Positions 1 through 13,348 are shown, numbered from the stretch's first letter. The stretch is 64,000 nt of DNA from Pogonophryne albipinna (GCA_028583405.1 CM053259.1:14188594-14252593); one strand, 5' to 3'. The notes: generated by a model from the sequence alone, not told the origin. A program made the numbers and translations.

Positions 1-3000
1 GAAGTCAGAAATACAACTTCCAAGCGTGATCCAACAAAGCTTTACACAAGATCCTTTGCTTTTCACCTCTTTCTGTGAAATGAATGTTTAGCCTTTAGTC
101 ATTTAAGATATTTTTGTAACTTGCACAATACTCACTGAATCACTCCAATTTCCCACAAACAGACTTAAATGTTTGACTGAAAACCTGCATTCTGAGCGAG
201 AAGGGCCAAAAAGAGAGAGCTAGGATTTGTCCAGCTTATATATTTTTTTCGCTGTTTTTAAATCACAGTGATGACCACATAAGTCTTCAGAGGTCAACAA
301 CTCCATTATAACTATACCTCTGCCTATTCTTTATATGGGCTGTTTAAAATCCCCGAAAGGTGCACACTGACAAGTCCATGAGTCATTCATTAACGTCACT
401 TTTTAACAATATGTTGACAGTTTTCTTCCTCATTTCTTTCTGTTAACCCCAAAAGAACACTATTACAAGTTAAATCCAACATGTTCTATCAAAGATACAG
501 GGCCCTGCTTTTGCCAAGGAGCTATGTCATTCCACTGATGTGGGGATTTACACAAATCCTTGTTTTCTGCATGGACATCAAAGGTACAAGACAGAAATGA
601 CAAGTCGCGTTGACAGTCCGAATCTGATTATTTAAAAAGAAAAAACCTATAGAGAGGTTATCACTCTGAGCTCTTCTCCAAGCAAGAAGACATTTTCTGG
701 CAACCAGGGCAAAGCATAGGAAGATGTTCAGCTCATAACGTCTCTCTCACCATGGCAGGGGGAAGCAGTCTTGAGGAAGAGAGAAGAAATGGGCCAGCAT
801 GTATCAGGGGGTGGAGGGGGGATGGAGTGTTGAAAGGCTGGCTGGTCCTGCGTGGCATTGTGTGACGGACAGGCTACGGATGATATAAAAGGTTCTGCCC
901 TTACACATTTGTTGTTAATTATCTGTTAGGAGGGTCCGGTTGGATGCATACGTAGATAGACCCCTGAAATTGTCGATCTGGCATCATTAAGAAGACTTAT
1001 GACAAAAGTTGTATGGCCAAATAACTTGATTTCTTTTTTTAAGAATACTTCTCTGTTTTCGCACTTTTATCAACACATTTTACCATCATAGTTTGTGATG
1101 TCACTTTTAATTCCTTGGTGATAGGAATGTTTGAATGTATAATTGTTCAAAATGAGTTAAGGGCAAAACAAAGCGTTTCTTCAGGTTCTTGGGATTTAAA
1201 ATAAATATTTCGAAACTATGGACTGATGCATTTTTGACATGCCAGTGCAGAGGAAATTAACTTTGACATTAAATAAAACCTTCTACTGCCAATCAAAATG
1301 GGGCTTGAAATGGATAAACAAACAACCCTTATTAGCATTTTATGTTAGTTTTGTTTTAGATGGAAACTCGCAAATCCTTAACCTTGCAGGCAACATTTCA
1401 GTTGGACTACATCTTTTGACATTAATGTGAGTCAAGTAACTTTTTACTCCCAAAAAACATTCAGTTGATTAATTAAAATCAATTCTCTCTGAAAGCACTT
1501 TTTCCCATCCGCGCCCAGGAACCTGGGGTGCAAGTCCACCAATAAAACATCTTTAACACCACATTTTGGCGACCCATTGCTAAATCTTTCATGAGCTCAT
1601 TCTTTATCTTTCAACAGAAACAAGATTTCCATCAACCTACAATCATCAGCCGTCGCCCAGCAGAGTTATGAAAATGTGTCCAAGATAAAAATCTATCTGA
1701 TGTCCGGACTGGAACAATAAGATATGACAGACACTATTCATCACCAATTTATCAAAGGCATAGAACACCTTATTTACAGGCTCATCTACTGTGTTAAAAA
1801 CTAAGGTTACTATTCATCGCCATGCATACATTTATCATCAGTTTAAAGAAGGTCCATGTGAATCCAACCCTTATGTCCTTACCCTACAAACGATAAACAA
1901 TAAAATATTTCAAATGTCTTGAACGACAACTCATCTTATTTATTCGTAAAGGCAGTGTTAACCATTTGTGTTTATTGTAAATAAGAGCTTAAAGCAATGG
2001 TTAATATTATAATGTAGTAGGATGCAGTTTTGTTTTTATATTTAAAAACGTTGGGAAAAGGACAACATACATTTTGTCGCAGAAGCCTGGTCAGTTTTTT
2101 ATTTTAACTTTGAATGGTTATCTGAATCCAAGCTATAGAAGATATTTCAGATGTTTAAAACTAGTGACTTATGACTAGTATTTCTGCTGGAAGCTCTGTG
2201 CCCCTCCAGGCCTGAGTTCTGTCAACTGTTAGACCACTAGGAGCAACAAACAGACCAGAGAGATCGTCGGGTTGGTCAAAGCTCGATGTCACAGGGGTCA
2301 TGTACCATGTGGTGGTGCTTTTGTTCCCCATTTGCTTAATTAGTTTTCATTTATTTTTACTTGGTAATAGCTGCTTTAGTGCGTGACAAGTTCATAGCCA
2401 CAAACTCAAATTAGCACCCTCCCTGGTGTGTCCTGGAGGGCCTTCATTGATTGTGTTTAGTGTTGGCCTGCTGACCCATCCAACAAAGTGACATGATGTA
2501 AACCATGGGTGCGCTTCTGGCTTTATTTGACATGACAGACCTCTGGTAAACATATAAACAGCATTGCCAAGTTCATAACAATTCTCCACCTTCGGACTAA
2601 TTTACTGACGTCAAATTGATAAGGTCAAATGATCACTTGTGTGAGCACAACTTACTCTGATTTAAAGGAATCAATTCATCAATTGTGACAGTTTAATGAG
2701 ACATTTGTTTCTGATCAGCAGCTGATGAGTTCACCTCCAAGAAGCAACTCAAGTGTCTCACCGCGTAAAGTGCGTGGGGGGGATGTGGAGGTCTGGTTTG
2801 TAGCACGGTCAATGTTTCTGACAGAGCACTGAAACATACCCGTCCAAATCACCAGGTGAATAACTGCCAGTTTGCAGGGCGACATGTTAGACACGCTCTT
2901 TTGCTATTTGAGCTTTAATAGGCTGCTAATAGCCCTGCTTTCTGGGAGGTGTTTAAGGTCCACGCTATACTCTGTCACTCACTCCCCTGACCTCATTGTG

Positions 3001-4374
3001 TTTCTAATGGTTGAGGCAAGCGTGGCCAGACACTGACGCAATGATGCTGCACAGGCTGTTTCCATATTCAGAGAAACTGTAGAAAAAGCTTCTCTGATTG
3101 TCAAGACGGACTTAATTTACTTCCTTTATCTCTATAATTTAAGGCTATATGTTGAGTTATCAGAGGATCTTGTGGTGCTATCAACATTTGGGAAATGTGT
3201 TATTTATCTATTCATATCACTTTGAGACTGAACACTATCCCACGCACTTGCTAAGTCTTAAGAACCGTCCTGCATAAGATCAACTGTGTAGCCAGAGACA
3301 GAAATGAATTGCTTGGCTCTGTGACATTTCACTTTATGAGTGTGCATAGGGATGTGGTCATTTTTGTTGGGTGTTTTATTCCATATAGTTGCCATAAAAA
3401 TATTATCTGACAAGCTTAAACATATTATTTCAAAGCGTTATAAATCCCATTTTGGCACAGTAGCAGGATTGGCAGGAGAAAATCACTGCCGGTCACCAGC
3501 TGATATTTTTGCAAAAGAAGATAACCACCCTAAATGGTAAAAGCATGTAATGTCCCTTTATCTTTTTGGTTTTATGTTTTGATGTTGAATTTCAATCAAA
3601 AGCTACAGAAGATATCCCTTTTGAGGCAGATCAGCTTGTGATTATCTTGTGACTCATGTGCTTCTCAAACTGCAACAGAGTTTATTAAAAGTTTAATCCC
3701 ATTTTCATGATGACAGTGCAGGTTCAATTGATAAATTACAGAAGATCGCTATCTAATTTCTCCATCAGTTTAGCCTCAGTGAACTTTTGTCATAGTCACA
3801 ATAGTGTGGAGACAAAAACAGAAAAGCTTTAAAGAACCTTTGAGTTACATTTAGGGGTTATCAATGGGGTGAAAACAAAACCAAAACAAACTAATTCCTT
3901 GAAATTACTGCAGGAATGTGAAACTTGCTGTGAAAATGAGGAAAGGGTCAAAACCAGAAATTCCACTGAAAAGATTGTTTTTTAACCCAGTTTATTTTTT
4001 GCCCCAGTTCCATTTTGTGAAACAATACAAATAGAAACTTGGTGAGATATAAAAATATGGAAACATATGTTACATTTGAAAATATTTTCATATTGCTATG
4101 CATTTATCAAATATAGGCTAACCTAAGGAAAGTTAATGACTCAGGTGGTGACTGCACATTATCCAGCAATTTACCTGAAAATATAAGAGTCACTTTGTGC
4201 TGTCATCAGGTGATTCAGATCCAGTAGACATGGAGGAGGCAAAATTGAAAACAGACCATTTTGTGGATCTGGGAAAGTGGTCAGAGCCAAGATGTTTATG
4301 ACAGAAAAAGTAAAATCCCCTCTACTCTTAAATGTATTTGAAGCATCTAGCCAGCAAATTTGTTTCTGATGATC
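1..4374. other. intergenic, nothing recognised
   Basis: AT-rich, with only short chance reading frames and no inverted terminal repeats, tRNA-like boxes or long tandem repeats noticed. Confidence 0.6.
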
Positions 4375-4560
4375 TCAGGTTGCACATACGTGCGTATAGG
4401 GAGAACTCCCAGACAATTTAAGGAAGGGCTGTGCTAGACCACATGGGACAGAGCAGATTGGCTGTTGGGCCTCAGAGAAAAGGTATTTCAAAGTATCATC
4501 AGCATAACAACAAAATGCAATGTGAAAATATAATTGGTGCCCTGTGGCACTCCACACTTT
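4375..4560 (-). pseudogene. decayed LINE reverse transcriptase fragment
   Basis: On the minus strand GGAGTGCCACAGGGCACC (about 4537-4554) reads GVPQGT, and in another frame shortly after comes FCCYADDTLKYLF. GVPQG and YADD are the signature motifs of non-LTR (L2/Rex-like) reverse transcriptases. In an intact enzyme some 30 residues separate them, so an internal deletion and frameshift are likely. Nothing else of the element is recognisable. Family assignment is tentative. Confidence 0.5.
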
Positions 4561-7500
4561 ATATGGGATAATCCATCCGAGTATTGTATGACCAAAAACA
4601 GATGAGGCGAGAAGGTTAACAGATGCAGATGCTTCTGTTTGTTTCTGAGACCATGAAAGAGAGATTGGTCCCCTGGGGTTTGATGGCTATGTGAAGTTGA
4701 TTTGTTCTCTAAAGCAAATATTTACATCTTTAGCACATGAGACATGACCATTGCCAATGTTTTGGACTTCATGTGTGATTTTTCACTCACAATAGTCAAC
4801 ATGTTTGTTTCTTATTGCCCTGCGATGACAGTTTAGTAATACAAAAAACGAAGATGAAATAAAGACACGATCATTTTTCATTCAGCATGCGTCTTCACTA
4901 CTTTATAAAAACTGATATAAGCTGGGGAACGACATTCTCAATTCTAAATAATTCATAAACAATCTTTAAACCAATGATTGATTGACTCTAGGCAACATTA
5001 AATCATAAGTTCAAGAGAACTTTTTCTGAAATCTTACAAATCAAACCAGTATTCTCCACTGTGTCTGCTACAAGTAAGCTGCATTACATGTTTATCGCTT
5101 TATCATTCGTAACCCAGGTTTGAAAATAGATGTTGCATCAAGAACAGTTTTGTAGCGATCCATCTTCTCGGGGGGCTTTACTTTATGCACTACCTGTCAC
5201 TGCAAAGACTTTGCGAACATTCTTTGGCTCTCAACAAACTAACCCTCTGTCCATTAAAGGATTACTATTATGACAGAATCGACAAAACCCTGCTCTCTCT
5301 GGTGTTGGCTGTGTCATACTTCATAATAATCGCAAAACAGAGCTGTGAGAAGGTGTAGGTGGGACAGTGAAGTACAAACACTTGTTCATCAGACCTCTTA
5401 TCTAACTGCTTCCCCTCCATCCTTCTTACAGTACGCTATGAGTCAGCTGAGGGGAGTTGGTGCTGAGGTAAAGCTAGAGGTTTAAGCAGCCCCTTCCCCA
5501 TTCATCACCATCTTGCTTGAAAGAATGCAATGCATCATCCTAAAAGAAAAGAGAGACAAAGACACAGAGGGCTATAAAACACAGGAAGTGTGTGTGTGGC
5601 AGATTGTGTTGCCAATCCATTTTTTGGAACTGTTATGCACAGTCTATGGTTATGCTTCCTATGCATGTGAGTCATTCAACGTGATGGGCAACATGAGAAC
5701 AAAGGCAGGGAGCGACTTATTTATTGCTAAAGCATGTGATCTCATACAAAACACACTTACCCACTAAGTCAATATGTGTTGTTGATTCCACAGGCAGGTT
5801 AAGTCAAGAAAATAACACTGCGCTGAAGTCATGCCCTTTTCCCACGTCAGGAGGACCAACTGGCCCCATTACCACAGAAGAAAATACAACAAGACAAATG
5901 GCAGCAAGCTGGCTGTGCATTAAATCGAAGAGAGCAAACAGAACTTGCCTGGGGTGAAATTAGCTGAAGATATAGCTCAGCTTACTGTGTCCCCTCTGAT
6001 GTATGACACTGAACAATGTAGCCTATCCGAGACCAGCAAAAAGGGCGTCTATCAGCGTCCTCGTGATGGATGTCAAACAGTGGTCCAAGTAGCCAGGCTA
6101 AATTAGTTATCGCTAATTAAAGCTACGTTACTGCCTCCCCCACAGCAGATCAGGTTCCATTGTTTGATAATGTTATGGAGCACTTTCAAACACCAAGGCG
6201 AGGATGTCATGCGATAGTTGCAGTCCAACTGGGTTGCTGTGACTGACAGAAAAGCATGTTTCTGTTTATAACCAACATCAGATTGTGTAATCCTACACAT
6301 ATTATGAAGGAAACATGATGATATCAGCAGTCATCTGCTTGTATAAGGTATCAGCCTGCTGTTGTCTACAATGTTAAACTTGACTTTATCTGATGTAGCT
6401 AAAGGATGGAGAGTGAACATAGACAATATTAGCTAAAGGCTGAGGAATGTGATGGGTGAGGGTCCTAAAGTTACTGACTTAAGCTGGAAAAAAACCTTGA
6501 GATGATTAAAACACACAAAGAGTGGACACTCCATACAAAACAATATATTTTCCCATATCTTTTACTCCCAACTGGCCCGCAAAGAAAATGATATTGAACA
6601 CTTGAGTAAATACATTAGACACCCTGCAGGATGCCAGGTAGAATTTGATGAGAGTATGCATGCTGGAGACGATAAAGGGAAAAACGTTGCGCTTGCCCCC
6701 AACGTTTGGAGAGGTTCTGGAAAAATAGTACTTGTGTAGACCAGCAAATACACACAGATGAAGACCCTTATGCATTACACATAATGATCATTACAAGTGG
6801 TAATTTTCAGTTTCTACTTTTGGTTGGACGAAATAAAAGGCGTTTGAAAACATCCAAATATAAAATAAATGTTGAAAAGTTTGCCCTTTGTTCCTTATTG
6901 AGTCCCTGTTTTGCACAATCCCTACAATTAGTGTGGGTACATTTAGCATGACCCATGGATAAACAATTGTGATATTATAGGAAACATGCCATGTAGAAAA
7001 ATACCATTATTTTTCTTTTATCATCCCAGAAGAACCAATGAATTATGTTTGTTCCAAAAGACAGAAATGTGCCTTCCATAACAAATCCACCTTAATATTT
7101 GGCATTGCCGTTTTATATTCCTATTATCGTGGAAAGAGCAAAGGGATGGCAATGCCTTTATTCCTATGATTTTGTGCGTGTGTATGTTTGTTCTTGTCAT
7201 TGTGTCTGTAGGTATCGGTCTGAGACACTGATCAATTGCGAGGTTAAGAAGGCAACATGCCTAATCAATTGCATGTGTCTGGAAGGTAAAGTTCATGTGA
7301 TTGTTTCATTTTACATGTATTCTGTTTTTGCACGTTTTTGTGTTCTGCAAACTACAGTTTATTTAGCACTCTAGATTAGAGGCAGAACAGACAGTTGCAT
7401 ACACAAAGTATCATTGTAGATATCGTGAGTGTAGCCAAACCCTCTTCTGAACTCTTCAAAAAGCATTGCAGCAAGCAGCAGCAGCAAAGGTTACATTGTC

Positions 7501-8569
7501 TTTGTGTACTTGCGTTCACATGGGTTTGATTTCGATAGTGAATTGATAGCAGGGTTAGGGTTAGGGTAATTGACTTGATTGTGACAAATTTGATCTCAGT
7601 GATATGCAGAAAAGGATTTCACCATACACAACAGAGGCCAAGTAAACAAAAAAGTGTGATTGAGAAGTTGGAAAAGGGCAAATCAGATGGGACCAGTACC
7701 AGTAACATACAGAACGTCTTAAGGAATAATAACATCAATTTGAACCATGAGATCGAATTTGATACAATGATAAAGTAGTAAAGCGCAGGAAAAACAAATG
7801 TGGCTAAACTTGAAAATGGACCCAAGCCTCTCATCTTTCTTTTTTTCTTTCTTTTCCCCCTGTCTGTTTCTATTGTTTGCTTATGTTTGTCATTTATTTT
7901 GCATCGCTACCATGGTGCCATACCCCCAACTGCAGGACCAACAGGAGAGTGGTTACCTTGACCACGGACGCCTCCTTTCTTCTAACTTCTTGTTTCCTTT
8001 CTGTTGCTCACACTGCTGGAGAAGAAGTGAGAGTGAAATAAAGCCCCTTGAAGTAAGAAGTGGAATAAAAGATTTAACATCATACTGACGGACAGAAACC
8101 TCCTTAATTTTCCTTTCACCTTGGCCTGAACTTTGCCTTGTGAGGCGAGGATGGGAGAAATTAAGGTGGGACGAGGATTGTGCATGGCTGCTTTGACAGG
8201 AGATAGAGGCCATGCATGTGGTGAGTGCGGACTTGGAAACCCGGGGGGATAACGAAGAATGACAGCCACCTTGTGCTAATGGCTCTATGGTGTCACTCTT
8301 TCAGTGGTCTCACCCTGATGACATCATTGCTCCAAGCAGGAAAATGTCACAATGGCTTATTCAGGAAATCCATAAAATCATCTGCTGCTGCAGCAGAATT
8401 TATTGTGGGCCACAATGGGTGGAATGAGACAGACTTAAACATCTCTAAGCACTGTGTTTATGTAGTTTTTTGTTTCAAGTTGAAGATAAAAAAAAGAATA
8501 AACTTACATTGTCAGTATTTTTTTTACTTTCAAAAGTTAGTCTAAGAACTGCTTTGAGCTTGATACTTA
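4561..8569. other. intergenic, no gene recognised
   Basis: AT-rich with a short TG-rich patch. The only small feature is a telomere-like run at 7551-7567. Reading frames up to about 100 codons lack recognisable motifs. Confidence 0.6.
7551..7567 (+). repeat. short telomere-like run (GGGTTA)n
   Basis: Almost three tandem copies of the vertebrate telomere unit TTAGGG. Too short to be an interstitial telomere of much age or size; could be chance or DNA repair filler. Confidence 0.6.
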
Positions 8570-8793
8570 TTGTTAACGAAGAGAATGTTAACATGCATTG
8601 CTGATGTTTTGCAAGTGTAATGTTTACCATCACCATGTTACAGCATCTTAATTGAGCATGTAAACATTACATTACTATTTACCCTGAGGTAAACATGGAT
8701 GCCTGTATCAAATGTCACTTTAATCCATCCAATAGCTGTTGACATGTTTCAGTTTGGATCAAAGTGGTAGACCAACCAACCGACCTTGAACTA
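8570..8793 (+). repeat. decayed dispersed teleost repeat
   Basis: The stretch CCATCCAATAGCTGTTGACA, then a TTTCAG...GGATCAAAGTGGTAGACC...CCGACC order, matches from memory a very common fish repeat whose copies read 'caatccatccaatagttgttgaga...accaaagtggtggacc'. No clear ends or target duplication were found. Class unknown. Confidence 0.5.
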
Positions 8794-10468
8794 AATCATT
8801 TTCGAATGTTGAATTTTTCTTCCTTGGAGATGGCTCTGTGAGGAGCTAAAGATTTCTTAAACACTATTCTCCAAAGGCGTAGCAAAGAAAAACAGTTCTT
8901 ATTGAGCCTCTGTTTAACTATATACTCAGCTGGATAACAATTTTCCCCTCTTAATCCTTTTATGTGTGTCTCTACAAGGAAAACTGTTGGAGGTTGAGCC
9001 CCAGTATTATTTTCCAAAAAGGATTTCCGTAAGCAGGCTTAAAACCTGATCTTATTACTTTATAGGATTATTGCAAAGTTGTTGAAGAGGCGTCAGAGAG
9101 TAAGTCACCAGTGTAACTCTTCACTCCCTTCACATGCCCTTCAGCATATCCACTTCCTTCGCAAAACAAAATCTTCTCAAAGCACACACAAATGTATAAA
9201 TCCTTAACTCTTACCTTTAAAGCCATTGAGTGTGAAAAGTGAAGCCATCACTCAACGAATTGCTAACAAGGCTATTGTGCGTGAGATTAATGGTCCCTCC
9301 AGGCCCCAGCAGACCGGACTGTGGATCTTTCAGGAGGAACTCAGGTTATGACAGGTCGACCATCACCTCAAAACATGAGAATAATACACTAGAGTGACCC
9401 GTATTAATACTTGCAAATTCATTCAGCATTACCATGACACTGAGTTTGAATGTGTGTGTCCATGTGTGACCGTATGCATGTGTGTGTGCATACACATCTT
9501 TAATCACCATCACCATGACAAACGGTAAGGCTTAGGGGCGAAAGAAAAGGTGCCATCAGTGTTTTGGCTGGGTTGTGCAACCGTTTAATCAAATTAAAAT
9601 ATTCAGAGTTGAAAGAAATAGGCGAGCAGTGAGAGTTCTGAAGCTATTCAAGCATGCCTGAATGAGTTGCTGAGGTTTGTGTTTGGAGTCAAAAGGAACG
9701 CTTTTTGCCTTTTAAGTCCAGGGACAACTGCATTTATAACCCAGAGTGCGCTTTGTGTCTTGGCCAGGAATAGAAGAGTAAAGAGACAAAATGAATAGTG
9801 GTGGCACATTGCATGTGTCAAAGATTTAAACATCTTTTTAGATTTCATAACTATTTTTCATAGCGTAAAAGTGGCTTTTATATAGCCACAACTTTACTCA
9901 GAGCCATAGACTTTGTTTCAGAAGTTGGGGAGAAAATGAAGTCTAAGGGTACAATATGTGTGTTTGTATTCGTATTTGTCACATTTATGGGATATAGGCC
10001 TACAACAAGTTGAAATACCAGAATGTCCCTTTAATGAACCATAAGAATAATACAAATGTGTTTATGTGTTTATTTAAAAAAATATATGAAATTTGCATAG
10101 GCCTACCGTAACAGGAATACACTGAAACAGTTTACTTTACTTAGTTGTAGGCCTACTCAAATTATTTTGTAAAGGTCATAGGCCTACAGATAAAACATTG
10201 AATACATTCCTTTTTTTATTTAGGTGAGAATGCCTACTGATTATTACTTTGTTAAATTACATTTTATTTTACCATATTGTAACCCAGGTTATTTTTGTAT
10301 TTCCAATGTACATATGTTCCCTAAACGCCTCGCCCATCGGTAGATGTACCCACTAATAACGTCTCCCACCGCGAGACAATGTGTAGTGTAGACAGGTGTG
10401 TGACAGAAGCTCAGTTAGATAAGAAACTTTAACGATGGTCAACGGAAAGCTGCAACTAAACACTAGGA
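8794..10468. other. intergenic; cluster of TAGGCCTAC words
   Basis: No gene seen. Four copies of (A/G)TAGGCCTAC lie between 9994 and 10187. The rest is AT-rich with a TG-rich patch near 9450-9490. Confidence 0.6.
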
Positions 10469-10525
10469 GAGGACAAACAACAGTTCATCTGTTAAAGTTT
10501 AACAGATGAACTGTTGTTTGTCCTC
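10469..10525. repeat. 57-bp perfect palindrome
   Basis: Left arm 10469-10496 and right arm 10498-10525 are exact reverse complements (28 bp each) around a single G at 10497. The palindrome stops exactly where similarity to the hAT-like copy at 34 kb begins. The left arm ends in TGTTAAA, which is also found right after the element's other end (11056). Confidence 0.95.
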
Positions 10526-11055
10526 AACTTTTTGTTACCGTCATATAGTATTTTATATACTTTATTCTCTTATTTTTTTATAACTCTAATGACCATATAA
10601 AGATGTGCCTTTACCTCACTGGTTGTAGAAAAAGCTTCTTATATTCGTTATCATAGCTAGCTAACCAGATGCTAATAACAACAAAGTTATTGACTGTATG
10701 ATCAGTATGACCGATGAACAGATCGCCACTGGGCTTTCAACTAAAGACACTGCGGCATGTGTTCGGCTCCTTATCGGTACTGCAATTTCTGGAAGTGCCG
10801 GAGCGGCGTTCTGGTGCTCTCCGGCAGAACTGCACCCCTATCAGACGAGACATATACCACGGGATGACACGTTAGACTCGTGTTGTGTTCAAGGACCCTG
10901 ACCTTGGCCAGGAAAAACAGGCACTCGCTTGTTTAATTTTTTTGCGGTCTAGATTTCTTTAATTTTTTGCCTGTGTTTATAAATTACCTCGAGGGCCGTA
11001 CCAAATTGTCTCGCGGGTCGTATACGGCCCGGGGGCCGGAGGTTCCCCACCCCTG
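10526..11055 (+). mobile_element. left-truncated non-autonomous hAT-like element (copy A)
   Basis: The right end reads GGTTCCCCACCCCTG, the reverse complement of the CAGGGGTGGGGAACC start common in hAT (Charlie-like) elements, preceded by a CpG-rich GGCCCGGGGGCCGG stretch. TGTTAAAC follows at 11056-11063; TGTTAAAG sits at 10490-10497 (7 of 8 match), fitting an 8-bp target duplication. About 130 bp at 10535-10665 match, inverted, 34164-34300. The left terminal repeat is missing. A 67-codon frame at 10698-10901 has no recognisable domain. Confidence 0.65.
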
Positions 11056-11063
11056 TGTTAAAC

Positions 11064-11931
11064 GGTAGCCTACTGCTGACTACAGTTAGTGAAGTTATAG
11101 TGTAGGCAGGACAAACTTAGTGCGTTTTGTCCCAATTAACGTTGTGGATTCAGTTATCCTGGTGAGTTAGCTGCAAGTTACCTTGTTAGCATTACGTTTC
11201 TGTAAAGTTGAACGTGTATTATTTCACTTTGAGGAATCTAGTAAAGCAAAAATCTGTCCGGATATAACGTTTGTGTGATGTGAAGTAGGCCTATGGATTA
11301 TTGAGCTGCAGCTCCCCAGTCCCCACCTGTGTTGTCTTAATTGCGGCCTAGAAGCTAAGCTAAGTGCAACATGTAGCCGATAGCTGCTGGTCTAGCTCTT
11401 TTTGGACATGTTTACATGTTGGAATTTGGGGCTAATGTGTATGTGCTGTGAAAGTGTGTAAGGCTGTATGACAGCTGTTTGAGTTTTCAAAAGGGAATAG
11501 GAGGCAGACATGTTTATTGAAGTTGCTGTAAAGGGTTATGTAAATTATGATAAGATAGGCAGTGAAACTGGACAGCAATCGTGCTTGGCCTTTATGGTTG
11601 CTGTTCTGAACGAATGTGTTGAGCCTGTTTTCTTCTTCTTTTTCTATTAAGGGTGGTGAATACTTTCTGTTAATAAAAATGGAGCTGCGTCGACTCCTGC
11701 TCATTGGTGCTTGTGGATGCCTTCATCTTGTCTGGAAACTGACATTTGAATGCTGTGCTGTTCCATAGCTAAGGTAAGAAGAAAAACAGGAAGCTTAACT
11801 AAGCAGGTTTATATTGCATTTGCCCTATTTTTATTTAGAAGATGTCACTTAGAGTTAAACTAGAGATCAAAGTTATCCCATGACCAAATCAGACTTTAAG
11901 ATCAAGGGTATTATGGAAAACCAAATATAAC
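11064..11931. other. intergenic, nothing recognised
   Basis: Unique-looking AT-rich sequence between two repeats. No coding or RNA signature was noticed. Confidence 0.55.
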
Positions 11932-11935
11932 GTAT

Positions 11936-12146
11936 TGTGGTGCCACGTGATGGGACATAATTCACCTCTGGTTATTGTGTTGCAACACGGACCCGTTAGA
12001 GAGGGCACCGGAAGCTAGGTTCATTCATGCTAGCTTCACAACAAGTAACAAGCTAATGTCTTAACCTGTCTGAATGTTCTTTGATAATAAAGTGTGGAGT
12101 TCCATACTGAACACACCGCCTCCGACTCCCATTCATCGGCTCTACA
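11936..12146 (+). mobile_element. candidate solo LTR
   Basis: A 211-bp segment starts TGTGGTGCC and ends CTCTACA (TG...CA). It is flanked by GTAT on both sides (11932-11935 and 12147-12150), as expected of a 4-bp target duplication. An AATAAA (in GATAATAAAG) lies about two-thirds through. No internal retroelement genes are nearby, so if real it is a solo LTR. A 4-bp match could arise by chance. Confidence 0.4.
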
Positions 12147-12233
12147 GTATACATAACCAGATATTGGACCAGCAGCACAGATAAACCGCCAGGGAAAGAT
12201 AGACATGTGACACCTGCATTGTTGTGACTGTCA

Positions 12234-13343
12234 CTAGAGGTTTCTCAATACTCAAATTTCCCCTCCTCGACTCCTATCCTCGAGACTTGGTGCCGCCCAC
12301 AGGAGATGCGAGCGGAGGACTGAGGAGGGGAGCCGAGGAGAGAGGAGGGGAAGCAGCAGGCGGTTAGAGAAATGAGAACTCCTCTCCTCTGAGCGGTCAT
12401 TTTTAAAGAGACGTCCATTAATGATGACAGGAGGCACAGCAGCCCTCTGTCTGATGGACAGATGTGTTCATGACCACTTATACATTTACTTTTAATTAAT
12501 TGACAGTGCGGTATAATGAGACAATAACAGGCTACAGATGCGGACATATACACACATATATTTATATAAATATATACAATTTCAGAATCAAACAAGTATG
12601 AGAGCACTCTCATAATAACGTAACACAATCAGAGACTGGATATATCCCCCCCCTCTCTGGTCGCTGAAATGGGGAATTGAAATTACGGGCCAAAAGTTGT
12701 ATTTACAAGTATTAAAAGTAAGCATAGGACACCAAACCAACTGAGACCCGTCTGTCCGCCGCATCTACGCACTGTACAACACACACACTGTACCACACAC
12801 ACTTACTGCTCCTAAAGCATAATCAGGCTACAGCCGTTGTGTATTTTATTATGTGAAGCACTAAATGGTCTTAGAAATAATATATCGACTCTTTGTTTGT
12901 AGATATCTACTAAACTACAGCATACAAATACAGAGAGTATAGGCCTGTTATACTGAGTGATATATATTTTACACACTGCTCTGCTTTCTGCACGGACCTC
13001 ACAGCTGTTCTCACTGTAAACATTGCGTTGCGATGAAAGCAGTTTCTAAAATAATAACCAGGGGATGCATGCAGAGCTGTCATTGGCTGAGATAAGTCCG
13101 GCCGTGCGTCACGCCTCCACCGTTCCCGGAAATGCATCCACGGAGGAGCCGTGGAGGAACCATCAGTGTCTCCTCGGTTAGAGCTCCTCCAGAGAGCCTC
13201 CTCGATGCTCGATGCTCGGTCCTCGAAGTGCATTTAGAGAAATGAGATGTCCTTCAAAATGGCGCGCTGAAATTCATTTCCGGGTCACTACCGGAGGACC
13301 GAGGAGTCGAGGAGGGGGATTTTGAGTATTGAGAAACCTCTAG
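12234..13343. mobile_element. 1.1-kb non-autonomous DNA transposon with long inverted ends
   Basis: The two ends are inverted copies starting CTAGAGGTTTCTCAATACTC and continuing through CCTCCTCGACTCCT, about 42 bp with two mismatches. TGTCA flanks both ends (12229-12233 and 13344-13348). The boundary can be slid because the end and flank are partly palindromic, so the true duplication length is uncertain. Subterminal regions are rich in GAGGA/TCCTC. The interior holds no transposase motif. Superfamily not assigned. Confidence 0.8.
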
Positions 13344-13348
13344 TGTCA

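Noticed and set aside
12245..12628. 127-codon minus-strand frame
   Set aside because: Lies across the end of the 1.1-kb transposon and has no transposase motif.
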